Source: Armigeres subalbatus
Lineage: Eukaryota; Arthropoda; Insecta; Diptera; Culicidae
Direction of reading: 5' to 3'
Length of the DNA: 64,000 nt
Assembly: GCF_024139115.2 (NCBI RefSeq)
Contig: NC_085141.1
Coordinates: 135,531,822 to 135,595,821, forward strand
Part shown: in pieces, positions 22,061-35,546 of the stretch
How positions within the stretch are numbered: the stretch's first letter is position 1
Layout: each line of letters starts with the position of its first letter
Position numbers and translations under genes: made by a program
The notes under the pieces: generated by a model
What the model was told of the DNA's origin: nothing
Database searches by the model: none
What the model saw: the letters and a program-made list of their open reading frames with translations, nothing else

Positions 22061-23621
22061 TCCTTGTACCAATCTCTATTCAACCGGGTACCCGACACCA
22101 ATATCCGGCTTCTGGCAACGTTGTTCTCGTTTGTCAATCTCCTACACTTCCCATCGAACCGACCAACATAATGGGTCGCCTCTGTATATACTGGTAAAAA
22201 AGATCTTCTTGAATGATTTCAGGATTTTTAGGAATTCTTTTAGCGGATGTGCTTTCTGGATTAATTCGGATACAAGACTGAAACAATGGTTTGTAAAACA
22301 ATTTTGATTTTTCATATTTTATTCGCAATTAAAAAAAGCTTAACCTGTCACTATTTATTGACCAAAAAAGTTTGTTCTATTAGTTCTCTGTTAAATAAAA
22401 GCGAGAATCGAAGTTTATTTTGTTTATTATCAGTTTAAATAACGACTCTGTCTAACTTTTTTCCTCATAATATTGAATATTTCTAACTACAAGTGATTTG
22501 TTTAATAGCTTTCTGCGCTGTCGTTAAACCAGTTCGTTCTACAATATATTTGTGATATTTTAAATTTTCTGTAATTCTTCATATCAACATATCTGTTTTT
22601 AATAATTTAACGATCTCTCTACTACATTGTTGATCATTTGCTTTAATAATAAATTCAGTATAGATAAAGTTGCTTACTTTTAGTTATCACATTTTCATCT
22701 TTTGCAGTATTTTTATCGCATAGTACCCTCCACCAACAAAGGTCCCATTCGCCCCTTCTTTCGCCCAGCAACGCTCAAACAGACCCACAATGAGGAGATA
22801 AACAATAACTCTCCAGCACTTATGCGATAAAATTTATACTTTTTTTTATTTAAAATTCTTCCTACATCGTTCTCTTCCTGCGAGTCTCAAAAAACAATAT
22901 CAGCTATCTTTTTTTTACAAAAATAAAACTTTGTATTTTATTAGTTTTATTAACATTTCGAACTGTCTTCCTACTAAACGCTATTCAAAATTTACACATG
23001 TTTGTAATCTTTATTGGCTTTTACTGAACGTTCAGACACGTGATCAGATATTTTATGCTATCTACCATAAGACTTTTTTCTCGTTCTGAAGATCGAATAG
23101 CACAAATAAAAGAACACTTTTCTTCATAATTACTCGAGAGATGCAATGATGCAAATCATAGTATTTTGCTACTATTTGGATTTGATTTATCCTAGCAAAA
23201 CAAGAACAAGCAAATAACTATACAATCAAAAATTGTTAATAAACCTAAAATGTCAACATTTAACCGAACTGTTTTACGCGGAACTAAAGTTGGTATACAC
23301 GTTACCATCCCATCGAAATAGTCTTTTGAACGGTTTCGATGATTAGTCTTTCTCTATTGTTTTCTCGCCACACCAATCGATTAGCATTTACCGTAAGGCG
23401 ACAATTTTTTGAAAACATGTCTTGGATTTATCATGGCAATTTACAAACTGTATACTAAGAAGAGGTTTGGCTGCTTCTGCTATACAAACATTTTTTTCTT
23501 AATGTCGTTCACGCTACGCTTCCTGAACGTTAACAACAAGACTTGGAACAAGAGGAATAAGGGTCTATCACCAGTACGAATGTTTGATTTCGGTTTTGCG
23601 TCTATCTGTACGGAAAGATAC
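22061..23621 (-). other. Region downstream of pcx, probably including its 3' UTR
   Basis: An AT-rich stretch without a supported gene. Several TTTATT hexamers on the plus strand (AATAAA on the minus strand) could end the pcx transcript, but none can be chosen from sequence alone. The 1.5-kb length and lack of recognised repeats fit a long 3' UTR. Confidence 0.4.
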
Positions 23622-24140
23622 CTAAACTAAGGTCGGATCGGAGGGCACGTTTGAAGGATCCGGTTTGGTCGTTGTAACACTGGGATCGTCGCACACGCAC
23701 TCTGGTTGCTCTGTTAGATCGAGGGTAGCCTGGGGGCTGATAGCGGTTACAAAAGAATCACTTACCGTTGTAGTACTCCCGACTGTCAGGGGCACCTCCG
23801 TTGACGGTTGCTTGCTCATCGAACCGGCAATGGCGGAAGCGGACGAAGACGACCCCGAGCCGGATGCGGATACCATCAATCCAATGGTGTTGTACTCTTT
23901 GAGTCCCTTCTCGCCGATTGGCACATAGCGTTCACCGATTTTCATCAACATGATGGTGCGATTCACGTTGGACCGGAAGTGATGGTCCGGGTGATTCGGT
24001 TGCCAGTAATGGACAATATTTCCTACCATTCCTTCCTGGGGTTGCCAGTCTTTCCAAGACGATCGACCACCGTAGCTGCGGAACTGCTCATTGGGCCAGG
24101 TGACATCGATTCGACGCCCAAGATCCAGACAGTCATAGAT
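23622..24140 (-). CDS. pcx: Pecanex, last coding exon
   Basis: The exon starts after the acceptor TTAATAG (exon base 24140) and ends at TAG 23622-23624. It encodes the end of the conserved Pecanex C-terminal domain (IYDCLDLGRRIDVTWPNEQ, SSWKDWQPQEGM, YVPIGEKGLKEYNTIG). A poorly conserved Ser/Thr/Pro-rich tail of about 80 residues follows. The join to the previous exon is phase 0 (AAQ then IYD), which fits the family alignment. Confidence 0.92.
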   Translation of the reverse strand: MYDCLDLGRRIDVTWPNEQFRSYGGRSSWKDWQPQEGMVGNIVHYWQPNHPDHHFRSNVNRTIMLMKIGERYVPIGEKGLKEYNTIGLMVSASGSGSSSSASAIAGSMSKQPSTEVPLTVGSTTTVSDSFVTAISPQATLDLTEQPECVCDDPSVTTTKPDPSNVPSDPTLV

Positions 24141-26959
<2,819 letters not shown>

Positions 26960-27010
26960 ACTAGTTTTGCTCTTCCTCACTAACTGACTCTTGTTCTAGT
27001 TACCGCGTAC

Positions 27011-27428
27011 CAAGGATGTTATCGATCATTTAGTAATCTGCCTTCGATCATTTAGTAGTTTGTCAATAATTCATTCCAGAGGCTAAATTTCATAATATGT
27101 TGTATGGTGGACTTTTAGTGCGAAGGTTTTTCTACAACTCTCCTTAACAGGTCGATGTTCGAATTCCACTATTAAAGGAGTTACGGTGCTAGTTGCTGTA
27201 CTTAAACTAAATGATAACAAAATATGCAATCATTTAGTCTAAGTTACTGCTACTAGGCGCTATAACTCCGTTATTAGTGAAATTCAAACAACGAACTGTT
27301 AGAGTAGAGTTGTAGATAAACCTTGCACTAGAAGTCCAATACCATTTGAAATTTAGCCTCTGGAATGAGTTATTGTCAAACTACTAAATGATCGAAGGCA
27401 GATTACTAAATGATCGATAACATCCTTG
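27011..27428. mobile_element. CAAGGATG hAT-type MITE, copy 1 (418 bp), in the 3' LTR
   Basis: Long TIRs (CAAGGATGTTATCGATCATT onward, more than 60 bp) are flanked by the 8-bp target duplication CCGCGTAC (27003-27010, 27429-27436). The other LTR keeps the empty site CCGCCTAC at 34493-34500, which proves insertion after the gypsy element. Copy 2 is at 38656-39078. Non-coding. Confidence 0.92.
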
Positions 27429-27589
27429 CCGCGTACTATTCTCTTCCCCTACAATCCTCCCTTACTTTAATTGAATTAATTTTGAATATAGTCCTTATAT
27501 TTCTTAGGTTCAGATCTCACTCTTTTTGTAGGTCTTTGTTCTTCCAGTTGTTCGAAATCACTCCGTTTGTCACTTAGTTCCGTATCCTG

Positions 27590-29400
27590 TTAATTACTGT
27601 CAACTTCTTCAGCGCATTCTTCTGCTTGCTTGTTTCTTGTTCCGAGTTTCTCTTCCACTGAACAACGGTTCTTCGATCCTCTGGTACTCAAATCTGCAGC
27701 TGTAGATGATTCGGGTTCACAATTCTGATCATTTGATTTTGTGGCTCTTCGCTCTTCACATTCTTCTATTGTTGTCACATTTGGTAATTGAATCTTCTTC
27801 AAATGTGCTACATTTCTCCTGTATTCTTTTCCTGTATCGTATGACCGTACTGTAGTATCCCCTCCAGTTTTACGAATGACTTCAAATTCTTCCGGTGAAC
27901 ACTGCAACTTATGGATTTTTTTCATTCTTTTCACCACCACACGATCTCCAACATCAATGCCACTCTCCTTGGCAGATCTTTTCTTGTCAGCATACAAATT
28001 CCTCTTTTCCTTTTGTAATTTATCGCGATCACGAATTTCTTCGTCCATTAATTCTATGAGTGGTACGCTAGGTAGTTTGTTACGTATCTTCCTTCCCAAC
28101 ATGAGTTCTGCAGGTGATTTTCCTGTAACACTATGATTCGTTGAATGGTATGTTAGCAAATATTGTCGTAGTTCTAATCTCCAATCCTTTCTTAGCTCTT
28201 GTGCAATTCTTAGCCTTTTCAGTATAGATCTGTTTCGTCGTTCGACCTCACCATTCATTGCCGGCCAATACGGAATCGTATTTATGATCTTGATGGCATT
28301 GCTTTCACAAAAATCATTAAACTCAACACATTTTACATTGAACTGTGGTCCGTTATCCGCGCGTAGTGTATCCGGCAGCCCATAACGACTGAACACAATA
28401 GCCAATTCCGCGATGGTATCTGCAGCTGTTATCTCTTTCATTTCACAAACTTCCATGTATCGACTGTAATAATCAATAATTACTAACAAGTATTGACCTT
28501 CCGGTAATGGCCCTAGGAAATCTACAACTATGTCTACCCATGGCTGGTCTGGGAGTTCGCGCCGCGTTATTGGTTCTGGAGGATTTGGAGCTGACACCAA
28601 TGTACATCCTTTGCAAAGGTTAACAAATGTCTCCACGTCATGATCCAATTTAGGCCACCAAACATTGGTCCTCAAATGACTTTTCATCATATTCACCCCT
28701 GGGTGTTCTTCATGTGCAATCTGTAGTACTTTTTCTCGAAGAGTCCTGGGAATGACAATTCGATCAACCCTCAGCAATACAGTATCAATGCAGCACAGTT
28801 CATTTGCTATGACTCGGTATGCTAATGGCAAATCTAGCTGATTTCCAGTTTCAAGAAGTAGAACGACCTGGGCGATTTCGGAATCCTTTCCACTTTCCTC
28901 TTTTATCTCGTTCCACTTCAGGGCATATGTTGTTCCGGCTTGAGCTGCTATTTCGTGGATGACAATTTCTTCTTCAGGATCAAATGCAGCAGATGATACA
29001 GTTCCTAATCGAGAAAGACAATCAGCAATATTCTGATTTCCAGGAATATGTACGACATGATAATCGAATGCTTGCAGTCGCAATATCCACCGTTCGATCC
29101 TAGCACACGGCTTCGAACGAGGAGTGAATAAGAACTCTAACGCTTTACAATCGGTCATAAGAGTGAACTGCTTTCCATACAAATACAATTGGAATCGTTC
29201 GACGCTCCACTCCACACTAATGCCAATGTTTTTTTTCGGTTTGGCGGTACCGACGCTCCGTGTCGGTAAATGATTTCGATGCGAAAGAAATAACTCTGCG
29301 ATTACCTTCTGAGTTTTCTTGCAACAACACAGCTCCCAACCCAGAGGGACTAGCATCAGCTACAACTATCGTTTTGTCTTCTGGATGATAAAATCCTAAT
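27590..29400 (-). pseudogene. Gypsy pol: RNase H and integrase
   Basis: The RNase H part is recognisable (TIVVADASPSGLGAVLLQ upstream of 29356 in another frame, then FTLMTDCKALEFLF, IERWILRLQAFDYHVVHIPG). Integrase follows with its zinc-binding HHCC module (AHEEHPG and LCKGC) and the catalytic core: Asp in VVDFLGPLPEGQ, Asp in RADNGPQF and Glu in AMNGEVERRNRS. The C-terminal tail includes VGDRVVVKRMKK and an acidic region, with a stop near 27590. At least two frame breaks lie between this part and the reverse transcriptase (near 29225 and 29505), so no intact polyprotein remains. Confidence 0.88.
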
Positions 29401-29502
29401 GTTTTTGCTGAAACGAGCTGCCGTTTGATGGTTTTGAACGCCGATTAATGAACGTTTGTCCAAATGAATCTATTCTCCTTTATTGTGAGATCCCGAATAG
29501 GT

Positions 29503-31097
29503 TCAGCGATCGATGAACTTATTCAAATAGTTCGCAAGGCCCAAAAAACTGCGTTCTTCCGATTCATTAACAGGCGAACGAAATGAAGAAACAGCATTCA
29601 CTTTTATATACGATGGGCTTATACCAGATTCAGAGATGCAATGTCCTAAGAACTTAAGTTTGCAAACCTCAAAAGCACATTTTTCCCAGTTTAACTCAAC
29701 ACCTCTTTCTTTCAGCTTATCAAGCACCTAAGAAAAAAATGAACAATCCAATGTGTTTATTTTAACAATTTCAAAGTTTTATCAAGCTAAAGCACTACCT
29801 TTCTAAGATTTATGTCGTGGATTTCTTTAGTTTCTCCTTCAATGATGACATCATCGAGATACCACAATGTTCCTTCGCATCCCGTTAGCATTTCCTCCAT
29901 GATCCGCTGGAAAATCTCAGGTGCTGTCACTAGGCCAAACGGTAATCGCTTGAACCGAAACAGTCCTCGGTTAATGATAAACGTTGTAGCAACTCTTGAT
30001 TCTACGATTAACTCGACTTGATGGAATGCTTCGCGTATGTCCAATTTACTCCAGATCTTTCCTTTTCCCAGCCGCGCAAGGTATTCATCGACAACAGGCA
30101 TCGGAAAGTGTTCCCGAACGACTGCTTGATTCACTCGTCGTAAATCCAAACAAATTCTTGGTTCTCCTGAAGCTTTTCCGACAACTACTAGTGGTGACAC
30201 CCAGGAAGCTGATCCTTTCTTGACTTCTATAATATCACGAACCAGCAACTGCTCAAGCTTGATATTTACTGCAGTTTCTATCGGAATCGGTACTCGGCGT
30301 AATGGTTGAAACACAGGCCTGATATTCGGATCCATTTCTATTGTCGCTTCCACACCACTGATCTTAGAAAATGGCTTGAGCTCTACGTTGACGTTATTCA
30401 CTCCTACGCCTTCTTTTAGCACGCCCAATTTTTTAGCTGTTGAATCCCCGATAATTTTTTTTTGGCCACCATTGACAACGAAAAATTCTGCAACCGTTCC
30501 AGCAACGTCAAGAGGTTTATTGCTTCCGTATCCTTTCAGAATACGAGACGATCCTTTAGCTGACTTCATAATCTTAATCTTTTTCTCTTTCAATTCCTTC
30601 CATGTTTCAAACCGCATCAAGTTGGCATCTGCACCTGAATCAATTAACACTTTCACCAAAATTCCTCCTATTGTGGCATCCAGAACGTTGCTTTCATTCC
30701 CGCCATAAAACGCATAATACACTTTCTCTTCGGTTGAAATATTTTCCTCATCATCCAGTTGATCGGTATGTCCAGGTAGTTTATCTATTTTATACACTTT
30801 CTTTGGATTTCCTTTCTTCGTGATGTTCGCGTTACGTTTTCTGCACACAATTTCAAAATGTCCCAACTGCTGACAACGACGACAAGTACGACCATGAGCT
30901 GGACATTCCGGCGAAGTTGAGAAATGTCCCAGCTGTCCACATGAAAAACATTTAGCTATTTTGCTGCTTCTTGCCAGTTGCTGTTGATTGTATCGACGTC
31001 CTACTGCACTAGATGTTTGGCTTTTCCGTTCGTCAGACCGCCGCAGTGGTCTTCTCACTTCTTCTGATTTCGCAAACGGATGCTTCGCGTATTGCAT
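29503..31097 (-). pseudogene. Gypsy pol: zinc knuckles, protease and reverse transcriptase
   Basis: From 31097 downward it has two CCHC-like knuckles (CFSCGQLGHFSTSPEC, CRRCQQLGHFEIVC), then the aspartic protease motif VLIDSGADANLM. The reverse transcriptase follows with SPLVVVGKASGEPRICLDLR, WSKLDIREAFHQVEL, RLPFGLVTAPEIFQ and the catalytic YLDDVIIEG near 29860. After INLRK the frame is interrupted by a 71-nt intron-like segment (29728-29798). It resumes exactly in frame at VLDKLKERG and continues to LANYLNKFIDR, where it is frameshifted (stop at 29503). Gag overlaps the start in another frame. Confidence 0.88.
29728..29798 (-). other. 71-nt intron-like segment inside the gypsy reverse transcriptase
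   Basis: On the minus strand it begins GTAGTG after AAAG, ends TTTTTTTCTTAG, and its removal restores the reverse transcriptase frame exactly (RK then VLDKL). The length is typical of short Dipteran introns and the 3' end has a strong pyrimidine tract. The retained form meets an in-frame stop after four codons (KVVL). Confidence 0.7.
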
Positions 31098-31680
31098 TGT
31101 TGTTCTCCTTTAGTTCTCTCATTTGTTGGTCGGTGTCTTCGATTGCCGCCGCAATTTCTTCAATTTCCTTAAGTGTGCGGTCCCGTTTCAAAATAGCCTT
31201 ACGTATTTCATCTGATCGACAATTTTCAACGATAACATCAATGAGATAGATTTCCTTGAGTATTTCATTCACTTTGCCTGGATACTTCTCGAAACCGCAG
31301 TTCATACATTGTTGGGGAAGCCGAATAAGAAAATGAGAAATTTTTTCGTTCAGCTCTTGTTTCAGCTTACGGAGCTTTCTGCGTTCTATAACATCTTGCC
31401 TGCCTGCTTGAAAATATGAATCAAGCAACTCGATAACCAAGTCATAGACTTTCGGATCAGTCGTAACCAGAGGTATTTTATCATGATCCGGTAAACTACG
31501 AAAAATTCGTTGGAGCTCAACTCCACCAAGGTGCAGCAGCTTCGCACGCTTCATCTTCTGTTCTGTTCTATTGAACGCTTCGAAGTAGCATTCGAGAGAC
31601 CATTTCCAGGTTTCCCATTTTCTGGAAATTTTTCCCTTTTCAATGACATCACACCGAAACGGTGGAATGGCTTATAGTTT
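31033..31680 (-). pseudogene. Gypsy gag fragment
   Basis: The frame open up to an upstream stop near 31671 encodes IPPF, then WETWKWSLECYFEAF and KMKRAKLLHLGGVELQRIF, the typical start of a retrotransposon Gag domain. EKISHFLIRLPQQCMNC and EIYLIDVIVENCRSDEIRK follow. Its end overlaps the start of the zinc-knuckle/protease frame, as often in gypsy elements that use frameshifting. The true 5' end of gag is missing or decayed. Confidence 0.8.
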
Positions 31681-32217
31681 TACTTGAAATATTTCAAATG
31701 CACCTTGGTTAAGACCACACCACTTTGAACGCTCCTGGTTCACGTATTTCACTAGAACGCTGCTGGTTCATTTCGAACATCCTTTGAACGCTCCTGGTTC
31801 TTTTCATCAACCTCCACAGAACGCTCCTGGTTCTTTGCAACTTCTTCCACGGAATGCTCCTGGTTCTTTTCAACATCCTTACCTAAACGCTTCTGGTTCT
31901 AGCTCGCAGTACTCTGAACACTCCTTATCAAGAAGCATTCCACTTTGAACTAGGGTGGTCGGTATTGGCCATTTTTGACAAATACCGGTTTTCTGTATTT
32001 GGTGGAGTCAATACCGGTAATACCGGTAAAATACCGGTTTTTGCAAAAATTTCAGAAATGTTAAAAAAACTTTTTATTTTGACTTTTGTGTGAAAACAAA
32101 CTTTAAAATGTCAAAGTAATTGCTTGTTGTGTTTGTAAAAAGAAAATTCAAGAAGATATAACATACTGTGTGATTCATTTCCCAATCCGCATTAATCGAA
32201 GTTGTCAAGCACCCTTA

Positions 32218-32404
32218 AGGACAAGCCTCCCGGAATCCAAAACTAAATACACTCGCGTTTTCAAAAGAACCCCATTCAAGACGGAAGCCAAACAAAACTG
32301 TCAAGCAAAGCTGTAATAATAAGTTTGAATGGTTTGCCCTTGAAAATGGGGTACCCTTGAAAACGCGAGTGTATTTAGTTTTGAATTCCGAGAGTCTTGT
32401 CCTC
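32218..32404. mobile_element. Small MITE with ~48-bp TIRs
   Basis: Left AGGACAAGCCTCCCGGAATC, then AAATACACTCGCGTTTTCAA, is inverted on the right (TTGAAAACGCGAGTGTATTT to CTTGTCCT). Non-coding; no clear target duplication. Nested in the 31951-33987 element. Confidence 0.75.
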
Positions 32405-32413
32405 AATCATAGC

Positions 32414-32761
32414 CAGTGTTGGTAGAATCATGCTTAAATCTTACTCACCGAAGCCTCATGCCCGAGCTGACTCGCTTGCGATTCTGCATGGAAAGCATCG
32501 CGCATGAGTTTTTCAAGCAGTATCGCATCGCACCCAATCGAAACGTATTTTATGTTTACGTATGGATTTGTTATCCATTGTTTTAAGCAAAGAAAGTTAT
32601 TCTGATGAATTTAACGAAGAGAACACGCAAAAATCACGCAATGATGCAAATCGCGAGTCGAATCATGGACGATTCTCTAGGCCATGATTCGGGTGAGGTT
32701 TGCCTCGCACTTGATTTGAATAGTGGATGAGATTTGTAAATTTGAGTTTTTACCAACACTG
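32414..32761. mobile_element. hAT-type MITE (348 bp) with 8-bp TSD
   Basis: TIRs CAGTGTTGGTA and its complement are flanked by ATCATAGC (32406-32413, 32762-32769). Nested in the 2.0-kb hAT element, ten bases from the previous MITE. Confidence 0.9.
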
Positions 32762-33212
32762 ATCATAGCAGGAGAATTCTCACGGATTGCTCGCAAGAAT
32801 CCTGGCGTCAACGTAGTAGCCACCGGCAGCGCAAGTGTTTTGCTCTGCTGTCTTATCACTAGTTGTTCTTAAACTGATAAACCAGTAAAATCAATCATAG
32901 AGATATCTTATTCGTACCTATCGTCAGGTATGGTCGTTATCTCAGTTCCAACGTTGCATCAGAAATAATTAGTTGCTTCAAGATCTTGTCTGCTTGCTTA
33001 ATCAAAGTAGCTCTGGATGCCTTGAAAAAAAAATGCCCAAATTGTTTCTGATCAATTGCTTTACGGCAGCATTATTCAAAAAAGCAAAAATATCGACGTA
33101 TTCTCATCGTCTTCCTTGGATTAGTTCTTTGTGAACATAGAATCAGTTGACGGCAATTTCTGTGGCTTGGTTTGAAAATTGCTCCAACATAAATTGGAGC
33201 TTCACGATGGCT

Positions 33213-33440
33213 TCATGGTAGAGCGCAGAACTCACGGCAGAACAGTTTCACAGCAGCTTGAACAAGTTCGAGGGCTTGAATTGCTTCAGCTATCTCCAAA
33301 ACATCGTCATCAGTGAAGTTGAATTTGGAATGAAGTTTCAAATCGTTCAGAGTTTTCAAGAAACCTCTCAACACATAGAACTGTTTGAACTGTCCTGTTT
33401 TGGTATCAGCGAATTCAGAAGGCACATATTTTTGCAGCAA
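33213..33440 (-). pseudogene. hAT transposase fragment
   Basis: A minus-strand open stretch of 75 codons carries FYVLRGFLKTLNDLKLHSKF and DDVLEIAEAIQALELVQAAVKLFCRE. This resembles the segment before the hAT dimerisation domain that opens with an LEL(V)-type helix. No DDE core or BED finger is recognisable in the element, so it is a relic. The assignment rests on resemblance plus the hAT ends of the host element. Confidence 0.55.
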
Positions 33441-34459
33441 GTCTTTTTCACAAGTGTTCTACGTTAGACAACTGTTACAACACCTACCTTTTGACGTAGA
33501 ATACGTCCTTCGGGAAAACATAGGGGGGGGGGTCATTCTGCAGAATTAAATTTGAGACTGTTACGAAAAGTGGTCAGGAAGTATGGGCCAATAACTCAGC
33601 CATCTTCCAACCGATTTTTTCACAATTTCGGCTATTCTCGACAATGTAAACAGTGTTCGTTGAAGAAAAAAGTCATTGGCAATTTGACAGATGCCTAAGA
33701 GAATGAAGAGTACGATGATGACCGAATTTTGCTGTAGCGTGAACGTCTTCAATGATGCTTACTTGTGCAAAGCTTCATTCATGTGCACATTCAATTGTTG
33801 TAAGTGTTTGTTGCAGTTTTTAGCTGATACATTTTGGGTTCTAACTATTCAAGATTTTTTATATTGACAAATTTTTAATACCGAAAATACCGGTATTTTC
33901 CGTCACTAATACCGGTATTTTCGGTACTCAAAATTGGCCGGTAATACCGGTATTACCGGTTTCGGTACTACCGGTTAGACCACCCTACTTTGAACGCTCC
34001 TGGTTCCTGAAATATGTCGCTCGAACGCTCCTGGTTCGTTTCCACCATCATTTGAACTTTTCTGGTTCAATTACATACGACATACAAAACAATTTCAAAG
34101 TACTCTGAACGCTTCTGGTTCAATTTTTTTTTTCTCCTAACCCACGGCTTTCCACTCTGAAACGAACGCCTCTAGTTCAACAAATATGTTTACGCAATTA
34201 CCCAACATTGTATTATCAAATCTCAGTCTCCAATTAAATGGACTTGCATAAATTAAATTGCAACAATGCAATACTAACATTTTCAATAGCGTGTTGAGGT
34301 TTGGTAATCAATGTCCTACAGATAATTCTTCTCATTCACAACATTAGCATAATAGTAATCATAACGGTTAATACATTTTCGATTTTTTTCCCATTCATAT
34401 TTTCCATTTTTTTATTTATTTGCATACAGTAACGCACGGTACACTATCACCATTCATTA

Positions 34460-34517
34460 CTCTTCCTCACTAACTGACTCTTGTTCTAGTTACCGCCTAC
34501 TATTCTCTTCCCCTACC
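34460..34517 (-). repeat. 5' LTR remnant of the gypsy element (empty MITE site)
   Basis: 58 bp shared with the 3' LTR, including CCGCCTAC at 34493-34500, which is the unoccupied counterpart of the MITE target in the other LTR. Sequence interior to this does not match the 3' LTR, so most of the 5' LTR is lost or strongly diverged. Confidence 0.7.
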
Positions 34518-34791
34518 AGCAGTAGCCGTGATTATAGTACGTAAGAAAATGGGTAGCTATTATCTATTTGCTATTGTGGCTATTGTGAAGACTGCCGCGA
34601 ATCGAGTGAAAACCCGTTCGCGCCCTCAATTTGCGATACCGCGTAGAAGTAGATTCGTTCGCGACGGGAAGGAGAGATTGATTCGATCAGGCCTGGGATT
34701 TGTCACCTTCACACAGAAAAACCATGCGACAAAACCAAAGAAAAAACAGTCACCTCAAACTTGACAACACAACCTAAGCAACGACACCCGA

Positions 34792-35177
34792 TTGACGATT
34801 AAAGGTTGCATGAAGAAGAAGAAGTCGAAGGATGATATTTGAAAAATATTGCACGGGGAAGCATACGGGAAGTTTTTTAAAACTCTTCTCAAAAATTCTA
34901 GGAGCAATTTAATTAAAAACGGTTAGCAGTACGGGGTTGGACTTTCCTTCTACTGCATAATAAACGCAATTTTTCGATTTCAAATTTTATTTTATGATAT
35001 CATACTTGATACACAGTATAAGGAAAGTCCAACCCCGTACTGCTTTCCGTTTTTAATTAAATCGTTTCTAGAATTTTTTAGAAGAGTTTTAAAAAAATTT
35101 CCGTATGCTTCCCCGTGCAATATTTTTCTAATATCATCCTTCGACTTCTTCTTCTTCATGCAACCTTTAATCGCCAA
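34792..35177. mobile_element. Foldback element with ~160-bp arms
   Basis: Arms 34792-34951 and 35018-35177 are nearly exact inverted copies around a 66-nt centre; both carry GAAGAAGAAGTCGAAGGATG and GTACGGGGTTGGACTTTCCT in complementary orientation. Transcription would give a long hairpin. Non-coding. Confidence 0.85.
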
Positions 35178-35546
35178 TACAGCACACTACTGGTCTCCCT
35201 CTCCGACAAGACATTTTTAAACTTGTCCCATACTTATTTTGTTACGATATATTTGTCGCGTGACGCTTTGCACCACGACAAAAGATTTGCACATACCATA
35301 CGGACAAAACTAGTTGTCATGGTTATTGACAAAAAAGTTCGTCATGTCACCTTCGAATTCTGTCGCGACAAAAATTGTTGTCGTTGTCAGCAAAATGTTG
35401 TCATTATGAATTGACGACAATCTGCTGGGAAACCGCTAAAACGGTGTGGTTTCTGGATGTTACAGCAGTTGAAGCCTAGCTCATTATAAAAACGACTAAT
35501 ATGTACGGCATAAAAATAATGTTTCGAATTTTGGTGATTTTACCTA

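Larger units (their letters stand above)
31951..33987. mobile_element. 2.0-kb hAT element inside the gypsy leader
   Basis: TIRs TAGGGTGGTC at 31951 and its complement ending 33987 are flanked by the 8-bp target duplication CTTTGAAC (31943-31950, 33988-33995). Subterminal ATACCGGT repeats crowd both ends (31984-32042, 33870-33975). Two MITEs are nested inside. A decayed transposase fragment remains at 33213-33440. Confidence 0.93.
31681..34175 (-). repeat. Gypsy leader with repeated GAACGCTCCTGGTTC motif
   Basis: About a dozen copies of the 15-nt motif, spaced roughly 30-40 nt, lie in two blocks (31715-31935 and 33988-34170). The blocks are separated only by the inserted hAT element, so they were one array. 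Variants keep GAAC and GGTTC at the ends. The position between 5' LTR and gag suggests a leader function such as packaging or protein binding, but this is inference. Confidence 0.8.
26970..34517 (-). mobile_element. Ty3/gypsy LTR retrotransposon, degenerate, with nested insertions
   Basis: In minus-strand order it has a 5' LTR remnant (ends 34517), a repeat-rich leader interrupted by a hAT element, gag, protease, reverse transcriptase, RNase H, integrase, a polypurine tract (AAGGGAGGA, 27455-27463) and the 3' LTR starting TGTAGGGGAAG at 27453. The only identical LTR part visible is 58 bp: 26970-27010 plus 27437-27453 (minus the MITE) against 34460-34517, with one or two mismatches. The outer left boundary is uncertain. 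Frameshifts make it inactive. The domain order RT-RH-IN identifies Ty3/gypsy. Confidence 0.9.

Noticed and set aside
31715..34170. GAACGCTCCTGGTTC repeats as a CRISPR-like array
   Set aside because: Motif spacing varies, the spacers are similar to each other, and the array lies in a gypsy leader; no cas genes exist.
34528..34764. 78-codon plus-strand ORF beside the gypsy 5' LTR
   Set aside because: It crosses the end of the 3.3-kb hAT-like element and its target duplication, and shows no domain.
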